Assembly: GCA_002402165.1 (NCBI GenBank)
Contig: NVVI01000013.1
Span: forward strand, 23,452-28,571
Length of the DNA stretch: 5,120 bases
Direction of reading: 5' to 3'
DNA from: Flavobacteriales bacterium
GTDB lineage: Bacteria; Bacteroidota; Bacteroidia; Flavobacteriales_E; Vicingaceae
Part shown: one piece after another, positions 1 through 5,120 of the stretch
How the letters are laid out: every line of letters begins with the position of its first letter
How positions within the stretch are numbered: the stretch's first letter is position 1
Notes under the pieces: generated by a model
Seen by the model: only the letters and a program-made list of their open reading frames with translations
The model's database searches: none
What the model was told of the DNA's origin: nothing
Program-made: the position numbers and the translations under genes

Positions 1-1710
1 AGAAAATTAGGTTTTTCCGTTTCACAAACAATGACAGTTGCTCAACGTTTGTATGAAGCAGGTAAGATTACTTATATGAGAACCGATTCGGTTAACTTAT
101 CTAACGATGCAATTGGAGCAGCCAGAAAAGAAATTACAAGTTCTTATGGAGAAGAATATTCTCAAGTAAGAAACTTCACTACTAAATCGAAAGGAGCACA
201 AGAAGCTCACGAAGCAATTCGTCCAGCTTATATGAATGAACCCACATTTTTAGGAGACCCAGGTCAAACTAGATTGTATGAATTAATTTGGAAAAGAACC
301 ATTGCTTCTCAAATGACCGATGCCAAATTGGAAAAGACGACTGTTAAAATTAATATCTCCACAACTGATGAAGAATTTATTGCTAAAGGAGAAGTATTGA
401 TTTTTGACGGTTTCTTAAAAGTTTACTTAGAAGGAACTGATGATGAGAATTCTGCTGAAAAAGAAGGAATTCTTCCTCCTTTAACAGTTGGTGAAAAATT
501 ATCCGTTCAAGAAATTTCTGCTACAGAACGTTTTTCTCATTACCCGGCAAGGTATACTGAAGCCAGTTTGGTTAAAAAACTAGAAGACTTAGGAATTGGA
601 AGACCATCTACTTATGCTCCAACAATCTCAACAATTCAAAAAAGAGGATATGTTGTAAAAGAAGATAGAGACGGAGCACAAAGAGATTTCACCACCCTAA
701 CTTTAAAAGATGGAAACATTGCTGATATAACTGCTAAAGAAAATTACGGCTTTGAGAAAAAGAAAATGTTCCCAACAGATATAGGTACAGTGGTTACAGA
801 TTTTTTAGTTGAGAACTTTGGAAAAGTATTAGATTACAGTTTTACAGCACAAGTAGAAGAACAATTTGATGCCATTGCAGAAGGACAAATACAATGGAAT
901 AAAATGATTGCCGATTTTTATACTCCTTTCCACAAGCAAATTGAAGATACGCTAGAAAATGCCGAAAGAGCTAGTGGAGAAAGATTACTAGGGGATGACC
1001 CTGAATCTGGCAGACCATTAATTGTTCGTATTGGAAAATTTGGACCAATGGCACAAATTGGAAAAACTGATGATGATGGAGGAGCTAAATTTGCCAGTCT
1101 ATTAACTGGTCAAACCATTGCAAAAATTACATTAGAAGATGCTTTAGAGCTTTTTAAATTTCCAAAAACAATTGGAGAATACGAAGGCAAAGAAATAGTA
1201 GTTGCTCAAGGAAGATTTGGACCTTATGTTAAGTTTGATGCTATGTTTGTTTCTATTCCAAGAGATGAGGATATGGCGAGTGTAGATTTAAATAGAGCAG
1301 TTGAACTGATTAAAGAAAAACAACAAGCTGATGCACCTATTGATGAGTATGAAAATTTACCTGTACAAAAAGGTGTTGGTCGTTTTGGACCATTCATCAA
1401 ATGGAATGGAATGTTTATCAATGTAAACAAGAAATATGATTTCGATAATTTAACTCACGAAAATATTGTGGAGTTAATTGAAATCAAAAAACAAAAAGAG
1501 ATTGATAAATACATTCATCGTTGGGATGATGAGGGAATTTCTGTACAGAAAGCACGTTGGGGAAGATTTAATATTGTTAAAGGAAAATTCAAAATCGAAT
1601 TACCTAAAACATTTGATGTTGAAAGTTTGACTCTTGAGACAGTTCAGAAAATGATTGAAGAGAAAACTCCAAAGAAAAAAAAGAAAGCGAAAGCAAAAAA
1701 GAAAAAATAA
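1..1710 (+). CDS. topA: DNA topoisomerase I (type IA), C-terminal part, 5' end outside window
   Basis: This is a type IA topoisomerase, which cuts one DNA strand through a 5'-phosphotyrosine link and relaxes negative supercoils. The frame is open from base 1, so the ATG at 31 is internal, not the start; 569 codons are visible and the N-terminal Toprim domain (roughly 270 residues by family length) is missing. The catalytic tyrosine is in ITYMRTDS (Tyr codon 73-75). Further family motifs are EAHEAIRP (around 205-228) and YTEASLVKKLEDLGIGRPST (from 553). The C-terminal region carries four related motifs: RIGKFGPMAQIG (near 1030), QGRFGPYVKF (near 1207), GVGRFGPFIKW (near 1372) and ARWGRFNIVKG (near 1552). 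These fit the Toprim_C-rpt modules of Bacteroidota TopA. The visible part has no cysteine, so there is no tetracysteine zinc ribbon, unlike E. coli TopA. The protein ends in a lysine/alanine tail likely to contact DNA. No convincing terminator follows, so read-through into the next gene is possible. Confidence 0.97.
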   Translation, partial: RKLGFSVSQTMTVAQRLYEAGKITYMRTDSVNLSNDAIGAARKEITSSYGEEYSQVRNFTTKSKGAQEAHEAIRPAYMNEPTFLGDPGQTRLYELIWKRTIASQMTDAKLEKTTVKINISTTDEEFIAKGEVLIFDGFLKVYLEGTDDENSAEKEGILPPLTVGEKLSVQEISATERFSHYPARYTEASLVKKLEDLGIGRPSTYAPTISTIQKRGYVVKEDRDGAQRDFTTLTLKDGNIADITAKENYGFEKKKMFPTDIGTVVTDFLVENFGKVLDYSFTAQVEEQFDAIAEGQIQWNKMIADFYTPFHKQIEDTLENAERASGERLLGDDPESGRPLIVRIGKFGPMAQIGKTDDDGGAKFASLLTGQTIAKITLEDALELFKFPKTIGEYEGKEIVVAQGRFGPYVKFDAMFVSIPRDEDMASVDLNRAVELIKEKQQADAPIDEYENLPVQKGVGRFGPFIKWNGMFINVNKKYDFDNLTHENIVELIEIKKQKEIDKYIHRWDDEGISVQKARWGRFNIVKGKFKIELPKTFDVESLTLETVQKMIEEKTPKKKKKAKAKKKK

Positions 1711-1715
1711 CACAC

Positions 1716-1815
1716 GTCATTGCGAATTTTAAATTTGCTCATTGAGCGTAGTCGAAATGTTAAATTTAAAAAAAGCAAGCTCAATCAATAAGATTGCTTC
1801 GTACCTCGCAATGAC
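1716..1815. repeat. Composite dispersed intergenic inverted repeat (MITE/REP-like), three stems
   Basis: Perfect 10-bp outer arms, GTCATTGCGA at 1716-1725 and its reverse complement TCGCAATGAC at 1806-1815, bracket a 100-bp element. Inside are two further inverted pairs. TTTTAAATTT (1727-1736) pairs with AAATTTAAAA (1762-1771), and AAGCAA (1773-1778) pairs with TTGCTT (1794-1799). A small GCTC-ATT-GAGC hairpin (1737-1747) sits in the first inner loop. Together they would fold as a three-way junction. From general knowledge, the GTCATTGCGA...CTCGCAATGAC arms and the inner CATTGAGCGTAGTCGAAATG motif (1740-1759) resemble separate short repeats scattered between genes in many Bacteroidota genomes. 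No coding capacity is seen. It may end topA transcription or stabilise a transcript end, but the stems lack a proper U-tract. That it is dispersed is inferred, as only one copy is in this window. Confidence 0.7.
1730..1737 (+). promoter_or_regulatory. Possible -7 promoter element inside the repeat
   Basis: TAAATTTG matches the Bacteroidota -7 consensus TAnnTTTG exactly and would start transcription near 1743, about 85 bases before the arginase-like gene. No TTG lies at the expected spacing upstream (about 17-23 bases, in the A-rich end of topA), so this is a half-match in AT-rich DNA. It is also one arm of an inner stem of the repeat. The next gene may instead be read from topA. Confidence 0.2.
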
Positions 1816-1829
1816 TAAATTCTATAAAA

Positions 1830-2990
1830 ATGAATTTTGCTGAATACTTTGAGCCAATAAATATTAACGAAGGTGATTTAGACTTCAATTACAGTGACAA
1901 CCAATTTGTAAACACTATTAAATTTTATACTGGTCAAAGCACAGCTGACTTTGATATTGCGATTATCGGTGTAGGAGAAGAACGAAATTCAACTAATGAA
2001 GGATGTGCAACCGCTCCAAATCACGTTAGAAAATATTTATACCGTTTAGTTGGTTTTAAAGCCTCAACTAAAATAATTGATTTAGGAAATCTTAAAATTG
2101 GAGCAACAACTGAAGATACTTATTTCGCGTTAAGTTCCATTCTAGAAGATTTAATCAAGCAAAATGTGCTTCCAATAATTATTGGAGGGGGCCAAGATTT
2201 AACTTATGCAAACTTTTTAGCCTATAAAAATTTAGAACAAACTGTAAATTTAGTAGCTATAGATTCAAAGTTCGATTTAGGTGAAGCTGATGAAGAAATA
2301 AGTTCTAATAATTTTTTAACGAAAATAATTCTTCATCAACCTAACTATTTATTCAATTATAGCAACATTGGTTACCAAAGTTATTTTATCGATAAAGAAC
2401 AAGCTGATTTAATATCAAAACTATATTTTGATTCTTATCGTTTGGGTCAGGTTCAAAAAAACATTGAAGAAGTGGAACCTGTTGTGAGAAATGCAGACAT
2501 CTTAAGTTTTGATATTTCAGCTATTAGACAATCAGAAGCTCCAGGAAATAAAGATGCATCTCCAAATGGGTTTTATGGAGAACAAGCTTGTCAAATAACT
2601 CGTTATGCAGGGATGAGCGACAAGCTAACCTCTATTGGTTTTTATGAAATCAACCCTGAATTAGACATTAATGGGCAAACAGCCCATAGTGTTGCTCAGA
2701 TGATTTGGTACTTCATAGATGGCTATAATCACAGAAAGAAGGAATTTCCTGTTGGGAGTAGAAAAACCTATTTAAAGTATATGGTTAATATACAAGACGG
2801 TAAAAACGAAGTTGTTTTTTACAAAAGCGACAAAAGTGAACGTTGGTGGATGGATGTTCCATATCCTGCACACAACAAAATCAAATATGAACGACATCTA
2901 CTTGTTCCATGCTCTTATGACGATTATAAAACTGCATGTGGTAATGAAGTGCCAAATAGATGGTGGCAAACTTTCCAGAAATTATCCTAA
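1830..2990 (+). CDS. Arginase/formimidoylglutamase-fold (ureohydrolase-like) protein with altered metal site
   Basis: This 386-residue protein has the ureohydrolase fold and would usually be annotated as formimidoylglutamase (HutG-like) or arginase. Visible family landmarks are IIGVGEERNSTNEG (45-58), PIIIGGGQD (115-123), LVAIDSKFDLGEAD (141-154), LSFDISAIRQSEAPG (225-239) and IGFYEINPELD (269-279). In classical enzymes these segments read GGGHD, DAHxD and SxDxDxxDPxxAPG. Here the ligand positions are Gln122 (for His), Asp145, Lys147 (for His), Asp149, Asp228 and Ser230 (for Asp), so three of six manganese ligands are replaced. Glu273 is retained. A normal two-manganese ureohydrolase reaction is therefore doubtful. 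About 85 residues beyond the core, including WW pairs at 339-340 and 378-379, have no counterpart I recognise. No signal peptide is present, so it is probably cytoplasmic. The ATG at 1830 has an A-rich leader without Shine-Dalgarno, as is usual for Bacteroidota. It lies between topA and T9SS genes; no other histidine-utilisation gene is visible. The fold is confident; the enzyme activity is not. Confidence 0.93.
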   Translation: MNFAEYFEPININEGDLDFNYSDNQFVNTIKFYTGQSTADFDIAIIGVGEERNSTNEGCATAPNHVRKYLYRLVGFKASTKIIDLGNLKIGATTEDTYFALSSILEDLIKQNVLPIIIGGGQDLTYANFLAYKNLEQTVNLVAIDSKFDLGEADEEISSNNFLTKIILHQPNYLFNYSNIGYQSYFIDKEQADLISKLYFDSYRLGQVQKNIEEVEPVVRNADILSFDISAIRQSEAPGNKDASPNGFYGEQACQITRYAGMSDKLTSIGFYEINPELDINGQTAHSVAQMIWYFIDGYNHRKKEFPVGSRKTYLKYMVNIQDGKNEVVFYKSDKSERWWMDVPYPAHNKIKYERHLLVPCSYDDYKTACGNEVPNRWWQTFQKLS

Positions 2991-2998
2991 ATTTTAGG

Positions 2999-3019
2999 TT
3001 ATTAACATCTTATTAACAT
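2999..3019. repeat. Tandem direct repeat TTATTAACAT, 11-bp period
   Basis: TTATTAACAT occurs at 2999-3008 and again at 3010-3019, one base apart, so the copies are offset by 11 bp, about one helical turn. They lie roughly 20-40 bases upstream of the -33 element proposed for porP. Such phasing would suit a dimeric activator binding one face of the DNA. The sequence is AT-rich, so chance is possible and no regulator can be named from it. Confidence 0.35.
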
Positions 3020-3035
3020 AATAAAGTTGAAAAAG

Positions 3036-3068
3036 TTTTTGGTTAAAATAAATATTTAGTTATCTTAG
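3036..3068 (+). promoter_or_regulatory. Candidate Bacteroidota-type promoter for porP (and possibly gldK onward)
   Basis: TTTTTG (3036-3041) matches the -33 element and TATCTTAG (3061-3068) is one mismatch from the -7 consensus TAnnTTTG. The 19-base spacing is within the range known for the main Bacteroidota sigma factor. Transcription would begin near 3074-3076, giving a leader of about 46-48 bases before the porP ATG. This is the best promoter match in the window, but not experimentally supported here. Confidence 0.45.
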
Positions 3069-3079
3069 CCGACTAATGA

Positions 3080-3093
3080 ATGCTGAAAAGCAT
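3080..3093 (+). promoter_or_regulatory. Small leader hairpin with GAAA tetraloop before porP
   Basis: ATGCT (3080-3084) pairs with AGCAT (3089-3093) around a GAAA loop, a stable GNRA-type tetraloop, followed by AATTTTT (3094-3100). It would lie within the first 20 or so bases of the porP transcript if the promoter at 3036-3068 is right. It could protect the 5' end or act as a weak pause or attenuator. The stem is only 5 bp, so the call is tentative. Confidence 0.3.
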
Positions 3094-3121
3094 AATTTTT
3101 GTACTTGAAAAACAATAAAAT

Positions 3122-4075
3122 ATGAAGAAACTTATTATTTCTACGGCTTTTTTATTTGCTGGTTTTGTAGCAACTGCACAACAAGATGCACAGTTTACTC
3201 AGAATATGTTTAATAAGTTAAGTGTAAACCCCGGTTCTGCTGGTCATAATGGTGGGATATGCGCCACATTTTTAACAAGATCTCAATGGATGGGATTTGA
3301 TGGTCGTCCGCAAACTAATCTTTTTAGTGCTGATGCTAGGTTTAACAAGCACGGAATTGGATTAACTGTTTTTTCAGACATATTAGGTATTGAGGAAACT
3401 TTTGCTGCAAAACTATCTTATGCATACCATTTACAACTCGGACCTGGAGAACTAGGAATCGGTCTTGATGTTGGTATAGTTAGTAAATCTTTTACAAACA
3501 ACTTTGTTGCTATAGATGATTATACAGTAGATCCATCAATACCAAATGAAAATTCTTCTGCAATGACTTTTAATGCAGGTTTTGGACTTTATTATAGTGT
3601 TAAAAATAAAATGTATGTCGGCATTTCCTCTTTAAGCATTCCACAAACAGAGATAAAAGATGTTGCTGATGGAGCTAATGGACAAGGAGCTTTAAATTAT
3701 GCTCAAACTCGTCATTACTATATTATGGCAGGTTATGAATGGGACATGAGCGGAGGGTCTAGAAAATGGGTGTTAATGCCAGGTATTTTAGCGAAAACTG
3801 ATGCAGCATCTACACAACTTGATATAAATGCATTAGTGTTATACAATAATTTGGTATGGGGAGGCGTTACTTACAGGATACAAGACGCAATCGCGATATT
3901 AGCAGGAGTAAATATTCCTCAATTACCAGGTTTAAAACTTGGCGTTTCTTACGACATTACAACATCTGCTTTAGGAGATCATAGTAGTGGAAGTTTGGAA
4001 TTTATGATAAGATACTGTACAGCAATAATTAAGCCTCCAAAAAGAGAGGTTTATCATTCTGTAAGATTTTTATAA
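3122..4075 (+). CDS. porP: PorP/SprF family type IX secretion system membrane protein
   Basis: This 317-residue protein is a PorP/SprF-type outer-membrane beta-barrel that works with the type IX secretion system. Residues 1-19 form a classical signal peptide (two lysines, a hydrophobic stretch, then A17-T18-A19), with predicted cleavage before Gln20. The mature start QQDAQFTQNMFNKLSVNPGSAG (20-41) is the family signature, followed by TRSQWMGFDGRPQTN (52-66). The rest alternates amphipathic strands rich in Gly and aromatic residues, as in KLSYAYHLQL, GLYYSV and GVSYDIT. The C-terminus, KPPKREVYHSVRFL, has the conserved proline-rich linker and aromatic terminal segment. The length is usual for the family. 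The ATG at 3122 fits the signal peptide and has an A-rich leader with no Shine-Dalgarno. gldK follows after 95 bases on the same strand, matching the porP-porK order of the Porphyromonas gingivalis por locus. These proteins are multi-copy in many genomes, but this position suggests the core T9SS copy. Confidence 0.93.
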   Translation: MKKLIISTAFLFAGFVATAQQDAQFTQNMFNKLSVNPGSAGHNGGICATFLTRSQWMGFDGRPQTNLFSADARFNKHGIGLTVFSDILGIEETFAAKLSYAYHLQLGPGELGIGLDVGIVSKSFTNNFVAIDDYTVDPSIPNENSSAMTFNAGFGLYYSVKNKMYVGISSLSIPQTEIKDVADGANGQGALNYAQTRHYYIMAGYEWDMSGGSRKWVLMPGILAKTDAASTQLDINALVLYNNLVWGGVTYRIQDAIAILAGVNIPQLPGLKLGVSYDITTSALGDHSSGSLEFMIRYCTAIIKPPKREVYHSVRFL

Positions 4076-4125
4076 GAAAAACTAAATACATTATATTTTA
4101 AATTACGATTAAAAGAAAAAGAAAG

Positions 4126-4151
4126 TACCCGCTTTGATTTTTTGAGCGGTA
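4126..4151 (+). promoter_or_regulatory. Stem-loop in the porP-gldK spacer, just upstream of the gldK ribosome binding site
   Basis: CCGCT (4129-4133) pairs with AGCGG (4145-4149). Allowing one bulged C at 4128, TA (4126-4127) pairs with TA (4150-4151), and a T-G pair extends the inside. The loop is T-rich. It stands out as a GC-rich patch in an AT-rich spacer and ends 7 bases before the Shine-Dalgarno. There is no U-run after the stem, so it is unlikely to be an intrinsic terminator; an RNA-processing or stability element, or a translation modulator between porP and gldK, fits better. Confidence 0.45.
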
Positions 4152-4158
4152 ACAAAAG

Positions 4159-4166
4159 AAGGAGGT
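4159..4166 (+). promoter_or_regulatory. Strong Shine-Dalgarno sequence of gldK
   Basis: AAGGAGGT ends 4 bases before the ATG at 4171 (5 bases from the last G) and offers eight contiguous pairs to the 3' tail of 16S rRNA. It fixes the gldK start. It is unusual because Bacteroidota ribosomes generally hide the anti-Shine-Dalgarno and the two other starts in this window (1830 and 3122) have no such motif. Confidence 0.8.
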
Positions 4167-4170
4167 AATT

Positions 4171-5120
4171 ATGAAACGAGTATTAGTATTGTTAGCAATA
4201 GTTGTTCTTTACTCTTGTAGTAAAGGAAATGGAGAGTTAGTCGGAGTACAAGGAAGAGAAGAATGGTTTCAACCAGATCCTTTCGGAATGTTGTTTATCC
4301 CCATGGGGAGTTACAACATGGGCCCGTCAGATCAAGATGTACCTTATACCATGACTGCTCAAACAAGAACTGTTTCAGTTCAGGCATTCTACATGGATCA
4401 AACTGAAATTTCAAACAATGAGTATCGTCAATTTGTTTATCACGTTAGAGATTCTATCGCAAGAAGAATTATGGGAGAAGAAGTTGATGAAGAAACTTTC
4501 TTAATTGCGGAAAATGAATATGAAGAGGAAATAGATCCTCCAATTATTGATTGGTATGCTAAATTTAAGTGGAACGAAACAGAGTCTAGAGAAGCTTTAG
4601 AGCCTATGTTCTTATCTCCTGGAGAAAGATTTATGCGAAGAAGGGAACTTGATGCTCGTAAATTAAATTATACTTATTACTGGATAGATTTTAGAAGAGC
4701 AGCTAGAAGAGAAAGTAGAGATGCGTTAAACGGAGAAGAAGGCGCAAGACATGCTTTTAATACTGATAGATCTTCATTTATCATGAGAGATGTAATAAAT
4801 GTTTATCCTGATACATTAGCTTGGATTCATGATTTCACTTACTCGTTTAACGAGCCTTTGACTCAAAATTATTTTTGGCATCCTGCTTATGATGATTATC
4901 CAGTTGTTGGAGTTTCATGGAAGCAAGCAACTGCATTTTGTATATGGAGAACTCAATTGTTAAACGATTATTTAACTTATAATGGTGGAATAATGGTTAA
5001 TAATTTCAGACTTCCAACAGAATCAGAATGGGAATGGGCAGCAAGAGGTGGATTAGACTTAAGTCCATACCCATGGGGTGGTCCATACATCAGAAATAGT
5101 AGAGGTTGTTTTCTAGGTAA
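4171..5120 (+). CDS. gldK: Gliding motility / type IX secretion lipoprotein GldK (PorK), 3' end outside window
   Basis: GldK (PorK in Porphyromonas) is an outer-membrane lipoprotein that forms the periplasmic T9SS ring with GldN (PorN). 316 codons are open to the window edge; GldK proteins are usually about 450-500 residues, so about a third is missing. Residues 1-15 are a short lipoprotein signal with lipobox LYSC and acylated Cys16. The next residues, SKGNGE, lack the acidic surface-export signal of Bacteroidota surface lipoproteins, in keeping with a periplasm-facing anchor. An FGE-sulfatase (SUMF1-type) fold starts near residue 39 (GMLFIPMGSYNMGPSDQD), with MDQTEISNNEYRQF (75-88), YPVVGVSWKQATAFCIWR (243-260), NFRLPTESEWEWAARGG (278-294) and PYPWGG (299-304). 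Between about 92 and 238 lies a long, charged Arg/Glu-rich insertion (including RRRELDARKLNYTYYWIDF), typical of GldK rather than true formylglycine-generating enzymes. The segment holding the catalytic cysteines of FGE is beyond the window. gldL, gldM and gldN are expected next. Confidence 0.95.
   Translation, partial: MKRVLVLLAIVVLYSCSKGNGELVGVQGREEWFQPDPFGMLFIPMGSYNMGPSDQDVPYTMTAQTRTVSVQAFYMDQTEISNNEYRQFVYHVRDSIARRIMGEEVDEETFLIAENEYEEEIDPPIIDWYAKFKWNETESREALEPMFLSPGERFMRRRELDARKLNYTYYWIDFRRAARRESRDALNGEEGARHAFNTDRSSFIMRDVINVYPDTLAWIHDFTYSFNEPLTQNYFWHPAYDDYPVVGVSWKQATAFCIWRTQLLNDYLTYNGGIMVNNFRLPTESEWEWAARGGLDLSPYPWGGPYIRNSRGCFLG

Noticed and set aside
1224..1430. 68-codon open frame on the - strand inside topA
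   Set aside because: It lies wholly opposite a strongly conserved topA segment, has no recognisable protein features or leader, and is explained as a shadow of the coding strand.
1675..1707. A-runs at the end of topA as a programmed frameshift site
   Set aside because: They encode an in-frame lysine tail followed directly by the stop codon; no downstream structure or extended alternative product is evident.
1716..1815. The three-stem cloverleaf-like fold as a tRNA or structured small RNA gene
   Set aside because: No acceptor CCA-type end, no T-loop or D-loop consensus and no anticodon arm; the arms match common intergenic repeat motifs instead.
2812..2997. 61-codon + strand frame overlapping the end of the arginase-like gene
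   Set aside because: It overlaps in another frame the Trp-rich C-terminal region, has no ribosome-binding or start context, and encodes nothing recognisable.
2986..2998. CCTAA-ATT-TTAGG palindrome at the stop codon of the arginase-like gene, as a terminator
   Set aside because: The stem is only 5 bp and AT-rich, with no T-run after it, so an intrinsic terminator is not supported.
3094..3101. AATTTTTG as an alternative -7 element for porP
   Set aside because: It lacks the leading TA at the right spacing and has no TTG 17-23 bases upstream.
4126..4151. The porP-gldK hairpin as an intrinsic terminator
   Set aside because: The stem is followed by AACAAAAG rather than a T-run; the T-run lies in the loop.

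Overview
The window looks like a chromosomal piece of an AT-rich member of the Bacteroidota, most likely order Flavobacteriales. The reasons are the gene content and order (topA, an arginase-fold protein, porP/sprF, gldK), two genes with A-rich leaders and no Shine-Dalgarno motif, a TTG/TAnnTTTG-like promoter, and a GTCATTGCGA-type dispersed intergenic repeat. All four genes lie on the + strand. I see no tRNA, rRNA, CRISPR array, insertion sequence or sign of recent horizontal transfer, and no gene-free stretch longer than about 130 bases.

Layout. Positions 1-1710 hold the C-terminal two thirds of DNA topoisomerase I (TopA), including the active-site tyrosine and four C-terminal repeat motifs; the N-terminus lies upstream of the window. 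The 119-base gap after it is filled almost entirely by a 100-bp composite inverted repeat (1716-1815). Positions 1830-2990 encode a 386-residue arginase/formimidoylglutamase-fold protein in which three of the six classical metal-ligand positions are substituted. A 131-base gap then holds a tandem direct repeat, a plausible Bacteroidota promoter and a small leader hairpin. Positions 3122-4075 encode a PorP/SprF outer-membrane protein. After a 95-base spacer with a stem-loop and a strong Shine-Dalgarno sequence comes gldK (4171 to beyond 5120), a lipoprotein with a formylglycine-generating-enzyme (sulfatase-modifying factor) fold, cut off by the window edge.

How the genes work together. porP and gldK are components of the type IX secretion system (T9SS) and gliding machinery, and gldL, gldM and gldN are expected just downstream. 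GldK (PorK) is a lipoprotein of the periplasmic ring with GldN, and PorP/SprF proteins are outer-membrane beta-barrels associated with T9SS. TopA is a housekeeping neighbour. The role of the arginase-fold protein is open: its position next to the T9SS genes and its altered metal site make it the most curious protein here.

The most interesting signals are the degenerate arginase-fold active site with a tryptophan-rich C-terminal extension; the strong AAGGAGGT Shine-Dalgarno with a hairpin just upstream of gldK, in a phylum whose ribosomes normally ignore such motifs; and the nested three-stem architecture of the repeat between topA and the arginase-like gene. I did not find clear evidence of a wholly new system; these are testable oddities within a known T9SS neighbourhood.
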